A DNA stretch of 64,000 bases from Aphanomyces cochlioides (taxonomy: Eukaryota; Oomycota; Saprolegniomycetes; Saprolegniales; Verrucalvaceae), in assembly GCA_019828595.1 (NCBI GenBank), contig JAHQRK010000037.1, positions 124,001-188,000 on the forward strand, read 5' to 3'. Below are positions 42,979-54,695 of this stretch, piece by piece. The notes under the pieces were generated by a model. It made no database searches, had not been told where the DNA came from, and was given only the letters and a program-made list of their open reading frames with translations. A program made the translations under genes and the position numbers. How positions within the stretch are numbered: the stretch's first letter is position 1; the number at the start of each line of letters is the position of its first letter.

Positions 42979-45900
42979 TTAATCCTCATGGTCATCATCG
43001 TCTTTTTCGTCGTCGATGGCTTGCGAAGCAGTAGCGGCAGTGGTGCTGGCAACGTGGCCTCCATTTACTACACTACCGTCTCCACGGACTTCTTCTTGAT
43101 GGGAAGAGGCAGCCGAGTCCAAGCTTGGCGTGTTGGACACAGCAAGTCCGCCAAATATTGAGTCGCTGTTGCTCGCAGACAGAGGCTCGCCAGAGGTCAC
43201 AACGGCAGATCCAGAGAAAGACAAGCCACCAGAGAGAGCTGACGTTGGTGAAAGAACCTTGGGGGATCGAGGACCTTCGATTGATGCATCCACAGGAACA
43301 ATAGGCTGAGGTTGCAATGACAGCCCGCCAAACAGAGAACCTCCAGATGAAGGCGCCGGTGCAGAGTCTTCAGTTGTCGAGACGACGCTGTCAGACAGAG
43401 ACAGACCACCAAATAAGGAACCAGTCGACGTTGATGCAATGCTGCTGTCATTTACAGCCGACAGTGGGGCTGACACTTCGGTCGAAGCGAGTGAAAGTCC
43501 ACCAAACAAGGACGAGGAGGAGACTTGGACGAATTCATCAGGCTTGACCTCGACATCGCCTTCTCTGTTGTCTTCCTCAACAAAATCTTCTTCGTGATTT
43601 CCCTGAAGGGGCTCATGTATAATAACTTTGTGGGATTCTTCCTCATCATTGTCGTCTTCTTCCTCGTCTTCTTCGTCGTCCCCTTCGTCCTTCGCCACTG
43701 TCGCAGTAGTATTCAGTGACAATCCACCAAAGAGTGAACTTGATCCAACCGGCGCTCCTTCCACTGTCGATACATCATGACCGCTAGATGGCACTGGTTT
43801 TGGCTCCAAGCCTGCAAACAGTGACATTGGCTTTGGTTCTTCCTCTGTCGACTCAGCATGATCCGTAGCATCCTTGATCACAGTAGCAAGGGGAGCCAAG
43901 GACAATCCTCCAAACAACGAAGTCGTTGCAGGGACTCCTTCCACTGGAGGTTGTTCGTTGTTTCCAGCAGATTTTGGCTCCAGTCCTGCAAACAACGACA
44001 CTGGTTTTGGCTCCTCTTTTTGCTCGTCTTCCTCTTCCTCATCGTCGTCATCTTCATCTTGCTTTGCATGACAAGCCAATGACAAGCCACCGAACAATGA
44101 CGAAGTGGCAGGTACTGATGCTTCAGCAGCAGGTTGCTCGGAGGAGGTAGACTTTGGTTCCAATCCAGCAAACAACGACACTTGTGTGGGCTCTTCTTCC
44201 TCATAGTCAGCACCGTCAACCTCGTCATCTTCCTCATTTTCTTCATCATCATCCTTCCTTGGCGATGCATCATTTTCCTTGTCACCTTGTTCTTCCTCTT
44301 CTTCATTGGCATGCGCATCAGCAATGCTCTCTTGAACATCTTCTTCATCGTCCTCAAATTGACCGACTTCCATCGGGACGGCAGATTCATTTTGAGCCAA
44401 GAGAAGCTGTATTTCAGTCTTGCGAGTTTGCGCGGCAATCAATTCTTCATCTAAATGCGCTGCAATCTCATACTCCTCCTCTTCGGTGGCATGCTCAATT
44501 TGGTTGGCCAGCGATTCAATGGCATGCTGAAGAGCTTCCAATTCAGCTCGCAAATCAGCTTCACTTGGGCCTTTCGCTACTTCCTCTTGGACTTTTGCGA
44601 GTCGCTGCTTCCACGTTTCTAGCTCTTCATCCAATTGAGCGGCCAACTCATAATCTTCCTCTTCAGTCGCTTTTTCGATTTCATGTTCGACCGAAGCAAT
44701 CTTCGCCGCCAGCGCTTCTGGAGTCAACTCGACGACAGCTTTTGTTTCACTCGTGGACGTAGCAAGCGTGGGAGACGCCGCTGGAGCAGAAGCCGTCAAC
44801 TCCTTGACTTGCTGGTTAACATGGTTGGACTCTTCAGCTCCTGATGCGGCTACTTCATCACCATCTTCGCTTTCATCCTCCTCAAGCATTGCCAATGGTT
44901 TCTCAGGCACTTCTGGTGCGAGTTCCTTGACGTAAGGTTCCAATTCATACTTGTCTTCCAAGACTTCAATGTCTGCCACGATGCTGTCATACTCCGACTG
45001 AACAAGCGCAAGGGCCACCGTTCTAAAGTCAACGGCACCGTTCAACTTGGGGCTCTCATACTTTGTCAGCTGTCGCATGACTACGCGCAGGTCATGGTGC
45101 GTTTCATACAAAGCATTCAGTGTTTCGAGCTCCAGTGTCTTCTCGACTTCGTTGTACGCTGACTTTTTCGCATTGAAATCCTCTTCCCGGGCAGCAATTC
45201 GGTCGTCTAAGTCCTTGATTTCCATTCCTATGACTTCAATCTGTTCATCGGCACTGGAACGGTCCTTCTCAAGTTGCTTGATTTCTTTCGACAGACGAGC
45301 AGCTTCTTTAAAATTGCGGTCAGCTGCAGCTTGTTTCTTCTCAGCTTCAAGTTGGGGCAAAGTCGTGCCTGCCGTCATGATGACAGTGCGGAAGCCATCG
45401 CGTTTCTTCTCAAGGTCCCGCTGTTGGTTCTTGAGCAATTTCCAGTCCTTCTCCGCTTCTTGGACTTCATCCCGTACACTGAAAAGTTGCGTCTCATTTT
45501 TCTTCAGTCGATCTTCTTTCTGTTGACGTCGTGTATTTTGATCCTCCGCGACGCGACAGACAATATTTGCAACGCGCAATTCCGTCTGAGCCGCAAGGAC
45601 TTGAGTTGCCAGTTCCTTGAGTCGTGCTGAAAAGTCAGCTTTCTTAGCTTCAAATTCAGCTTCTTGGCGGTGCATCGCTTGTTCGTCGGCCTCAATTTCT
45701 TTTCTAGTCTTCAGAATGCTCTTTTCCCGTTCTGCCAAGCGCTTCAGTTGTCGCGAAAATTTATTTCGCACAACTTGAATGCCTTCGTCCGCAACGGCAA
45801 TACCAGCATCAATTTCCACCACTTGCGCACGGCATGCGGCCAATTTCGCTTCAAGTTCAGCAATCTCAGCTTCGACAGTCGATTTTTCTTCGAGGAGCCT

Positions 45901-47674
45901 TGTGCGCGTTTGGTATTCATCCGAGCACTGGCTTGCTATGGATGCTTCAATTTCCGCTTTCTCGCCATCCAAATGATCCATATTCACCGTTACGTGGTGG
46001 AGTTCAGTAGCGACACGCTGCTGTTCAAAGGCAAATCGACGGCGCTCAGTCTGCTTAAAACTCTTGGCCTCTTGAGCCAAATCAGTGTATGCAGTCGTGC
46101 GCTCTTCTTCGAATTTAGTCACGGCGTTGAGAGTGCTCTTGGCGCTGCGGACATGTTGCAGTACCAATTTTTCTTTCTGCTTGGCCACATTTGTGACATC
46201 TTGCTCACATTTGCGCAAATCACTCTGCGAGAGCATGAGGCAATGCCTAATTTTTTCAATCGTCGCATTTAATGCATCAGCCTTCTCAAAGTCTTCGTCC
46301 TCGGCAGACTGAATCTGTTGCGCCTCAACTTCGTGCAGGTCCAGATTAAATTGAGCTATTTGCTTTGTCAATATGAGTTTTCGCTCCATGATATGCGATT
46401 CTTCGCCCTTCAATTGCCCCATGCTGGCACGGAAAGACCCAGCGGCAATGTCAAAATCACGAATCAACGCCGCCAAACGTTCCTCTGGTGTGGTTGGTGG
46501 AGGAGATGAAGCAAAGGAAGGTGGGAGAGAGCTACGTGGACTTGCCTTACGACGCGGAGACGAAGTGGTCGCTACGACTGAATTTGAGCGAGGACTCGAG
46601 CGTTGCGAGGCAACTTTCACAAGAGAAGGAATCGTCGTTGTAGTGTTGGAGCTGAAGCTTCGAATTGTCATGTTGGCGAGAAGGCTGTTTAAATCTTCAG
46701 ATCTAGAGAACTCGTTGAGGACAGGATGTAAATGCAATAAAGTACCCCGAAGCTGCTGTAGCAGTACGCGTTGATTTGGAGTCAGACGAGTCAGGAACAT
46801 GAACTTTGAGGCCCTTGAGAATCGACGAGCCTCCAGATGCAGGTCTGGATTCGATCGAGGTAGACTTAGCGAGCGGTACAGTGGCCACACCTTCAGACGA
46901 ATCTCTCACAGTTTCATCCGCAACTACATCTGCATCCTTCAAATCACCACGTTGCAATGCGGCGACGCTTTCTTCGGATAATTGGCGGCCAAAGCCAGGT
47001 CGAAAAGTTGGTTTCTTCTTCTTTTTCACGCCACTTGGAACGACCACCGGCGGTGCAGTTGGTGGCGCGACAGCTGATGACTCCGGCGGAGCGACGTCGA
47101 GATAATTAAACCCAGAGGATGTGCGTGATGGTCGCTTAACAACTGGCTCTGGGGCAAGTGTCGGTGGGATAGATGTCGACTGAGGTATATTCAGTGCTGA
47201 CAAGCTCATAGGCGATGGATTCGTTGAGCCCGAACTTGCTACAGACGTGACAGCTGATGAACCGCCCAATTCCAAGCCACCAAAGAGACTGGGGGGCTTG
47301 ACTTCGTTGCTGACGGGCGGAGGTGGTTCCACAGTCGATTGTTTCAAGCTCATGCCACCAAAAAGCGAAGGCGCAGCACTTGGTGGCCCACTAGTCGCCG
47401 TCGGGCGTTGAAAGCCCAAATTGCTGGCTCCACCGTAGGCAATAGGCGGTTGTGGCGCGTGGCCGATCGATTGCGCTTTCGCTGGTGAATGATTATACGA
47501 CACCCCTTGAGTCGACGACACAGCCACAGGCGGCGGCAAATTGAAGAAGCCTCCGCCTCCATTCGGTTCTTCAGGTGGTCCTGGACGAGCTGCAGACGTG
47601 GAAGCTCCCACGGCATGAGGAGGTCGTGATGCCTTGGGCTCCTCCTTCTTTCCGTTGAAGAACCGGCCGAGCAT
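42979..47674 (-). CDS. large coiled-coil protein with UVR-like motifs and SLFGGL repeats
   Basis: Two exons, 47674-46746 and 46702-42979, over a 43-bp intron, give 1550 aa. Residues 1-310: low-complexity, Pro/Ser-rich with two SLFGG(M/L) motifs. About 380-900: long coiled coil. Four UVR-like helical hairpins of the (E/D)xxFExAAxLxxEI type lie near residues 447, 774, 994 and 1054. From about 1150 to the end: acidic low-complexity sequence with 11 more SLF(G/A)GL-type motifs, alternating SLFAGLEPK and SLFGGLSL. No membrane segment or enzyme motif. Likely a scaffold or trafficking protein in which the SLFGGL motifs are short binding sites; function unknown. Flanked by the 508-bp inverted copies. 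Confidence 0.88.
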
Positions 47675-47771
47675 CCAATGTGAAAATGAGCAGGGAAAAC
47701 AAAATAAAATCTTGCCAGTACACTGGATATTTGTAGGAGAAATTTATATTTCCTTTTTATTACATAGGAAC

Positions 47772-48450
47772 TCACGCAGTGCCGCACATTTCCAGAAAAG
47801 CCACGTCAAGCAGAGAGAGAAAGGCGGCGTACGTTGCCTGTTCACCTTCATTAAGTTGGCGGAAGCTGTGCATCCAAGATGGTGGAAGCTGTGCATCCAT
47901 GGTTGAAATGACACTTTTCGCTGGAAGAGCCATGCATGAGACGAGAAAGACGACAATATCTGCCCCGTGATGGAAAACAACGCATGGATTATGGTGAGCG
48001 GACTTTGAAACGATACCGCTGAACCAGCTCGACAAAGCACTCACTCATGAAGACAATATCCACGAAACATTGCCATGAGGCCATCGTCGTCACTGTGCTT
48101 CATACCCTTGTGGCAACATCCGATTACTTGCTTGTTCAGACGAGTCGCATGGGGTGGTGGTGGATCCGTGTTCGATGTTTCGACTCAATGCGGCTTCTTT
48201 TCCCGTCGTTGGATCCTGGAGAAATAATTAGGAGCATGTCGCTGAGGCGCCGTTGTTGAGTGGGCAAACACGAAAACTGTGAAATAGCCTTGACGAATTC
48301 AACTCGGCGGGACTCAACGTTGATTTTGGACACGAATATCGAAATCAACATTGCGCGAAAACTGCTGAATGGGTCGCGCCAAAGAATTGACTCATCAATA
48401 CCCGTGGGATCCGACCCCCTCAGCGATTGGGAGATGGGAATAAACGCTTG
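47772..48450 (-). CDS. unidentified multi-exon gene (tentative)
   Basis: Protein-like minus-strand stretches occur at about 48445-48226 (RGSDPTGIDESILWRDPF, VESRRVEFVKAISQFSCLPT) and 47960-47772 (VVFLVSCMALPAKSVISTMD, EGEQATYAAFLSLLDVAFLE), with possible GT..AG sites between (donor near 48011, acceptor near 47970). I could not join them with certainty and recognise no family. The first exon lies wholly in the duplicated 508-bp segment. The stop at 47772 is 97 bp upstream of the start of the UVR/SLFGGL gene. Confidence 0.4.
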
Positions 48451-48728
48451 ATGATGTTATGACAACATGAATGAATGGAGAATTGAGATCGTCGACGCTG
48501 TCTGTGTATGAGGGACTCATGTGAACCAGGATCCAAGAAAACATCTCTTCATTCACAACAATCAACTTATAGAGAGGGTACAGGAGTGTATCCTCGCGCA
48601 GATTGGATACGACGACGACGGATAGCAATGAGGGCCAAGACGACAACTAGGACACCAAACACAGCCACAACGTTGATTTGGAACGATCGTGGCGCGTGCA
48701 AGGCGTCGAGCTTGCTTGTCGTATCCTT
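48221..48728 (+). repeat. 508-bp inverted duplication, right copy
   Basis: Inverse of 41553-42060. This is probably the source copy: here the segment is embedded in a continuous gene (48567-48869) whose reading frame crosses its right boundary, whereas the left copy starts abruptly inside that gene. Confidence 0.9.
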
Positions 48729-48869
48729 GGATTCCTTATCAACGAAAGCAATCGTCGGTACATGGGACTTGTTGTGCTCGGCAATGAATTTCGCCCATGC
48801 TTCGGTTTTCTCTTCCGATGTGCGAGCGTGGTTGGAAACAACACGGGGCATGACAGGTGCAAATCTCAA
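48567..48869 (-). CDS. small single-pass membrane protein
   Basis: At least 100 codons: a polar region (SEEKTEAWAKFIAEHNKSHV), then a hydrophobic helix (INVVAVFGVLVVVLALIAI), an Arg cluster RRRRIQ and a short tail ending GYTPVPSL. The charge pattern predicts N-terminus out and tail cytosolic. Upstream codons stay open past the first ATG, so more exons may exist upstream. Its C-terminal half is duplicated at 41553. No family recognised. Confidence 0.5.
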   Translation of the reverse strand: MRFAPVMPRVVSNHARTSEEKTEAWAKFIAEHNKSHVPTIAFVDKESKDTTSKLDALHAPRSFQINVVAVFGVLVVVLALIAIRRRRIQSARGYTPVPSL

Positions 48870-48911
48870 AATGATGATTTTCTTGGGTGATGAAAGGCAA
48901 CTGAATTCTTC

Positions 48912-49286
48912 TTAAACGCACTGGACTGGTTCCACTCGGTGCGACTCTTGCTTCACTTTCATTGCAAAGACGCCATATAAAACGAGGAAAAGCAACAACA
49001 GCGCGACGCCAAAGCTCTCTGCATCCAAGTTCTTGTGTGAGAGATATCCAGCGCGATGGAAGCGCATGGAGTGCGACGTTGTTCCTGGCAGAGCCATGTC
49101 TGAAAGCTTAGAGCTGTGGTGCTTGGTATGGTGCGACGACACCCCGACCCCGTTATGACGACGACGAAGGAGCGGCAGAGACGACTCATGTCTGACATCT
49201 TCCAATTCGTATTTAGTCCACTGGACGCGATTGTTTCCGCGCGGGATTCGGCGGGATGATTCAACGTGGACCCACTTGACCTCCAT
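48912..49286 (-). CDS. small membrane protein, His-rich
   Basis: 124 codons starting MEVKWVHVESSRRIPRGNNR. A His-rich patch (SSHHTKHHSSK) lies near residue 55, and one hydrophobic helix (FGVALLLLFLVLYGVFAM) near 93-110 precedes the tail KVKQESHRVEPVQCV. No signal peptide, no recognised domain. It lies 42 bp before the next membrane-protein frame on the same strand, so the two could be exons of one gene; I could not find a convincing splice join. Confidence 0.5.
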   Translation of the reverse strand: MEVKWVHVESSRRIPRGNNRVQWTKYELEDVRHESSLPLLRRRHNGVGVSSHHTKHHSSKLSDMALPGTTSHSMRFHRAGYLSHKNLDAESFGVALLLLFLVLYGVFAMKVKQESHRVEPVQCV

Positions 49287-49289
49287 GGA

Positions 49290-49930
49290 GCAAAATGCGC
49301 AATGACCATTGGTTGGAAGTCGCCAATTGTCATGTGTAATGGTTGCTCATTGAAACCAGCGATCTTTCCAAACCATCTCATGCAGATTGATCGCATGGTA
49401 TTCTCGTTGGCGATAAAGCAGACGTGCATGTTGACAAGATGCGCATGGACAAGATCAAGTCTACTTTGCTCTATACTCGCGGTAACTTGAGCTCAACATG
49501 TCCAAATCACACATCCGCGATTTCTCTGTGCTTGAAGAACTGCGAAGAAGGCAAAGCTGCCCCGCTCAAGCAATTCGAAGGAGCACATCGAACAGTCCGA
49601 AAGGGCTTGCAGGCATACGTTGTGCATTCCAGCCAAGCGCAAACAAGTCACTCTCGTGTCTTGTACACCACCACACCAAACTGCCCCGCAGTCTAGTAAA
49701 AATGTATTGCAACTCGCTTAGGCTTAGCTTTGCAATGAGGTTGCGTTCTCTGACGAAGCTATCGCAAGCTAGGTCGTCTGCAAACTTGCGATCATGGACA
49801 ACTTGTCCATGATCGCCAATTGGCTTGATGGAAATCTCACAAACCTCAGCTGTCTAAGATGCTATGATTGGTGGACAATTTTCATTATAAGCCAATCAAA
49901 ATATATTTATGAAAAAAATCCATAGGATCG
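49290..49930. other. intergenic, no supported gene
   Basis: Several 75-105 codon plus-strand frames overlap one another without domains. A small inverted repeat (GATCATGGACAACTTGTCCATGATC) sits at about 49790-49814. Upstream of L47 are CCAAT-like motifs (AAGCCAATC, TGATTGGTTG). Confidence 0.5.
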
Positions 49931-50014
49931 ATTTGATTGGTTGAAAATAATTTCTATCCACCAATGAGATTGCAAGATGTGATTGGTGATCCGGACAAAA
50001 CCAAAGTTGCTCCC

Positions 50015-50464
50015 ATGTTGCGCCGCGCGATCTCGCAAGTGGTTGGCGTATCGGCGCGAAACCCAATCTGTAGCCGCCATATCTCGTCGACCTCTTCCGT
50101 CTTTGCGGCGGATACGTCTGACAAGAAGCTGACCGGCACGATCGATCAGTTTTTCCCCACGATGGGCGTTGTCGATGGTAAAAATGTCAAGCGTACCGCT
50201 CCCGTTGTCGGTGGCGACTGGAAAGCATGGATGCTCCGTAACAAATCCACCGAGGACCTGCACAAGCTCTGGTACGTGCTTTTGAAAGAACGCAATGCGC
50301 TCTTGACCGAACAAGCTGAATGCCATGCCCGAAACATGGTGTTCCCCAACCCATTCCGAAAGACCAAGGTGCGAAAATCCATGGCGCGTATCAAGCTTGT
50401 CTTGCACGAACGCAGTCGCATTCACCAACACAACCAGGCCACGAAGAACTCGTCGGACAACTAA
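50015..50464 (+). CDS. MRPL47: mitochondrial ribosomal protein L47 (uL29m)
   Basis: Structural protein of the mitochondrial large ribosomal subunit, at the exit tunnel. The conserved core is KSTEDLHKLWYVLLKERNAL, followed by NPFRKTKVRKSMARIKLVLHER, both diagnostic for the family. I choose the ATG at 50015 because it opens a typical mitochondrial presequence (MLRRAISQVVGVSARN); the frame is also open upstream to 49937. 149 aa, single exon. Convergent with the LRR gene, with stops 22 bp apart. Confidence 0.92.
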   Translation: MLRRAISQVVGVSARNPICSRHISSTSSVFAADTSDKKLTGTIDQFFPTMGVVDGKNVKRTAPVVGGDWKAWMLRNKSTEDLHKLWYVLLKERNALLTEQAECHARNMVFPNPFRKTKVRKSMARIKLVLHERSRIHQHNQATKNSSDN

Positions 50465-50486
50465 ACACCCAGAATCGACATGTTTC

Positions 50487-53400
50487 TTAGAGAGAATTCT
50501 CTTGTGGCGGAGTGTCTTGTCGCAATCGTCCGGCAAAGAGGAACGCATGAAACGTGTTGCGGCGCGACTCGAAGAGGTCGTTGCCTAACTTGTTGGCTCG
50601 CGTGATATATCGAAAGCCCATGCGTCCTGTGGTCGGAAGACTCGACGGCGAAAACATCGAGTAGATGCTCCATCCATCCTGAATGCTCTCGTCGTCGAGT
50701 TTGATCAGATCAAGCGGGTCGGCAGCAATCATTTCGACAAGTGTTTTCACTAGCACGCGGTGATCTACATGATGCATTGCAAGCTCGTAATCCATGTCGA
50801 CATGGAGCGGATTCAGTGTATTCATGTACCCGAGGATGGTGAACATCTACAGCAGAGAGGCGCCCAATTTAGGGTTGCTCTTCATTTCGTACGACGTACC
50901 GCCTTCCTATCGTTGGGAACAAGCTTTTCATACACCAAGTCAAAGTGTTCCATGTCGACGATCGACCGATGTGCCGCCAAGACTGCCTGTAAAATTTAGG
51001 GGTTGAAGGGTTTGGGGGTGTAGGGTTTATCCACCTTGAGTCGAAGATTGTCGGTCGACTTGGGAAAGTACTGCATGAGCATGCGGACGTGCTCGACTGT
51101 GACGTAGACACCGCTGAGTCCATGCTGGAGCAGGACCACTTGTCGCTTCAAATCTAAGCGTTTGTGTTGAGGCACGTACTCGGTCCAGAGCTCGGCGCCG
51201 ATCGTTTCAAGCAGTTCATTGACGTCGGCTTCGCTCTTGATTTTCTGCGCCGTTTCGTTGTCGTCTTCGGGTCGTGTTGTCGAGACGTAGTCGAATTCTA
51301 GCATGCCTTTGCGTGGTAGCACATCAAAGAACCGGTCCGTCCATTCAAACGTCGTGCCATTGAATCGCTCGTTCCGGAAGTTTGCAAACGTGCCGCGTTG
51401 GCTCGTGTTGCCACGTTGATGAACCAACCGTTGACTTGTTATCGCTTCGTCTCGATTGATCATGGAGAACCACACGGCAAGCTTGCGGTGTATCGGATCT
51501 GACAAATCCAAGCTCCACTTCCCCGTCGGATTGAACGGATTAAACTGAAGCACAGCGACGCCATGCGAGGCCATGAGACGATTTTGCTCTCGGCTGGTCA
51601 AGTTGTCCAGCACGAAGGACAAAAGCTGCGTGCCGTCGACGACGCAATGCAGGATTCTAGGCAAAGAAAGACGATGAATCCACTCGTGCGATACAAAACG
51701 AGGCATGTACCGAGCGACAATATCAACAACGTCCATCGAGCCCACAAGGTATTCGACGAAGAGACCGACTCGGTCCATGGAGAGAAACATGTCAAAAGTC
51801 GCGACCTACACCAAAGAGCGTCAGAACACGCCACTGTCGCCAGCACTTTACCTCGAGCATGGCGCACATCTCTCTCGTCGAGATGCGATCCTTGATGACT
51901 CGGATCATGTTGACCAAGCCATGTGTGGTCACATCGGTGCTTTCTTGGATCGGCCATGGGATGTATCGCGCCGAGATACGCAGAATGCCGCCACTTCGTC
52001 GATGCAATTCAAACGGGCGTCGAGACGTCCGTTCAATCAATCGGTCGTCGACAAAGTCAAGGTCGTGGACGATTCCAACGCGATGATCTCGAGGGGTTAG
52101 AGTTGTAAATGTCATGTCAAAGAGCTCGCAGCGCCGTGCCACCGCAGCATGGACGAGTTCACACGCCAAGACGTAATCGTACGGCGATGTGTCCAAACGG
52201 AGCTCAAATGGGGACTGCGCTGCGGGAAAGAATGGATCAAAGACTGCATCCGTCCTCGACGCCGTGTCGTGCGAGTGCGACAGGGAGACGTCGCAGGCGA
52301 TACCACGTGCAACAGATCGCAAGAGCGCCTTGGTTCCTGTCGAGCCGAACGCATTGTTGAGCAAGCCAAGATGTTGCAATGTCGGGTTGTGCTGCATGCA
52401 ATAACTGAGTGTGACTGCCGCGCTGCCTGTGAAATGATTTCGGGACAAGTCCAAGCGCTGGAGCGTGCGATTCACAAGCAACGCGGCCGCGATTTCATGC
52501 GCGCCGGGATCTCCAAATCGATTCATCGACAAGTTGAGCGTGTGCACACAGGCATTCGTGTGCAATGCACGACCGATCGCAATCGCCCCCGCTTGGCAAA
52601 TGTGATTCCAGGACAAGTCCAAGTCGCTACGACGAGACGAGTCACAGCCAGCAGCGCATGGGAGAAGAGTACCGAATCGTGCACGTCGATGCAGCCAGTG
52701 TCGTGCCGAGCAGCTGGCCGCCCAAGTCGCCAATGTCGTTGTTGGACAAATTCACCGAGACGAGATGGCCATGGATCGCGAATTCCGCGGCGAGGGCATC
52801 GAATGCGTCTGAGAGTTTGGCGTGAGATAGATCAAGATGCGTCAAGTGTGGCACGGCCGCCAAAAAGTCGGCGACATTTCGAATGCATGCTGCATCCCCG
52901 AGCTAGATCAGACATGAGAGATCGCGATGGCGGCTCCACGACGACGACGGTACGTACTTCGTTCTCGCTCAAGTTTACCGCTTGGAGCTCATGCCGACCG
53001 CGGAGATGTTGGACGAGAGTGGAAATTCCATCGTGCGAGAGGCGATTGCCCGTCAAATCAAGAGCGTGCAAGTTGGGCAATTGAGCCAAACTGGAGCACG
53101 TTTCAAGTGAAAAAAAGTGGGTGGAAGTCGTCGTCCATCTACCTCTTGGCGAGGACGATCGTCTTTGTGTCACCGAGACCGAAATGGCGAAGATTCAGCG
53201 CGCGATCCGGTGTCAAGCGGGACAAGAGTGGCTCAGGCAAGAGCGATGCATCAGTACAAGCTTCAAAGTACAGAGTCCGCGGCGAAAGCTCTGGTGGTGG
53301 CGTATTCTCACTACGCCTTCGTGGTATGTCGTGCATGCGGCTGACTTGCAACTGCGACCACTTGGACAACATGTGCCTCTACCAGAGAGTATATATCACG

Positions 53401-54637
53401 TGCACGCTCGAAATCTCTCACTTTGTCGGCGTCATGCAACGTTTTGGCCGCTTCCGACGTTTGGCTCTGCAAAGCTTTGAGCTTCCTACCCGAGTTGGTC
53501 CCAAATTTGCTGTGTGTCGAGACGACGTACGTGCGTGTCGGCAACGTTTTTGTGATGGAAGCTGAGACGACCGCGCGCTCGTCATGAAGTGGATGAAAGG
53601 ATGGCATGGCCTACGACAACATCCGTGACGTCAGAAAATTTTTTTCGCGGCGCACTTGACAAGCCGTTCGATGGTGGTGCGGATCATTTCGTCGTCGCGT
53701 TGCTCCGTCGTAGAGCTACCGTCGCACCGATCTATGATTTTCCTCGACGTTCGACGACTCTCTCACCTCCATTTCGTCGACGTCACCCGACTGCGAGACA
53801 AACTATGGGATCTTTGCCACAAGAACCACACACACGTGAATATATAGGACGTACCGCAAGACGCAGCATTTTCTCAGCGACTTGCAGTTTATGGTCGAAA
53901 TTGAGCTTGTGTTGCTCGGCGTCGGTTCGCCGTTGGTGATGAAGCACGGCGGTGGCATCCACTGGGTTTTGAAATTGTGGCGCTCGTTGCCACCGCAGTC
54001 GATTCGCTTCCTTGACGACACTCTCCAAGTTGTTGGTCAAATCATGTCCTTCAACGTTCAAGCTCGGGTACTACACGATGTCCGTCGTCTCATTGTTGAC
54101 AAGGGGAGTAGAATTATGTACCATAAACTTGGCCATGTCATCGACAATCGCATGCCACGTGTGATCGGTCGTCTCAAGCGTCGTCAGCGGTACATCCTGT
54201 GCTTTCAACTTGCTCAAAACACGCACTGGTTGTTGATCGAGCGGTAGATGAAAGTCTTGCATGGTTTGGGGCGACGCGTGAGCTGCAGCTGTCATTGTTG
54301 CCGAGGCAGTTGCTGCTGTGATCGCAGCTTTGTCCTTGGCTTTCTGGGCATGCTTTGAAAAAATCGGCTGCAGCTTGGCGAGGCATGCCAGGCCTAGCTT
54401 GGTGTTATGGTTGAGCGTATGCTTGGTGTAGAGCTGTGCGACGGACGCGGCATGCTCCTCCATGGATGGGAGATTGCGAACTTTATCGTGTTTTCCAGAG
54501 CGCAATGTCCCCGGTGCTGATGAAGGGGGATGTAACAAGCCAGAGATGACTTTTGGATCGAATGGGCCATTTGTTGACGCTGCGACTTCGGACTGGTGCC
54601 GCGGTCGTCCTTGCTGCGCGTGGCGTTGACAAACCAT
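50487..54637 (-). CDS. leucine-rich-repeat protein, multi-exon
   Basis: About a dozen exons with introns of 45-55 bp, for example 54071-54121. The joins between about 53700 and 53850 are uncertain. Order: an Ala/Lys-rich N-terminus; a helical linker; ribonuclease-inhibitor-type LRRs at about 53090-52330 (LPNLHALDLTGNRLS, LTHLDLSHAKLSD, LQRLDLSRNHFTG); then a long C-terminal region with no recognisable domain (YIPWPIQESTDV, FVSHEWIHRLSLPRIL, NPFNPTGKWSLDLSDPIHRK, then GFRYITRANKLGNDLFE). No signal peptide, membrane helix or kinase. The conserved-looking C-terminal part resembles a structured domain I cannot name. Starts only 58 bp after the stop of GDH. Confidence 0.82.
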
Positions 54638-54695
54638 GGAAAGAAAGTGCAGTTACATGTTTATATTTAATGTTTACCTTACTGACGACGCAGGT

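Noticed and set aside
43858..44762. Plus-strand ORFs rich in Leu, Ser and His
   Set aside because: Shadows of acidic Glu/Asp codons in the large coiled-coil gene on the minus strand.
52149..53084. 311-codon plus-strand ORF
   Set aside because: Arg-rich shadow of the LRR gene on the minus strand, whose leucine-rich repeats are clear.
54071..54073. In-frame TAG suggesting the LRR gene is a pseudogene
   Set aside because: The stop falls in a 51-bp GT..AG intron (54071-54121) that keeps the frame, so splicing removes it.
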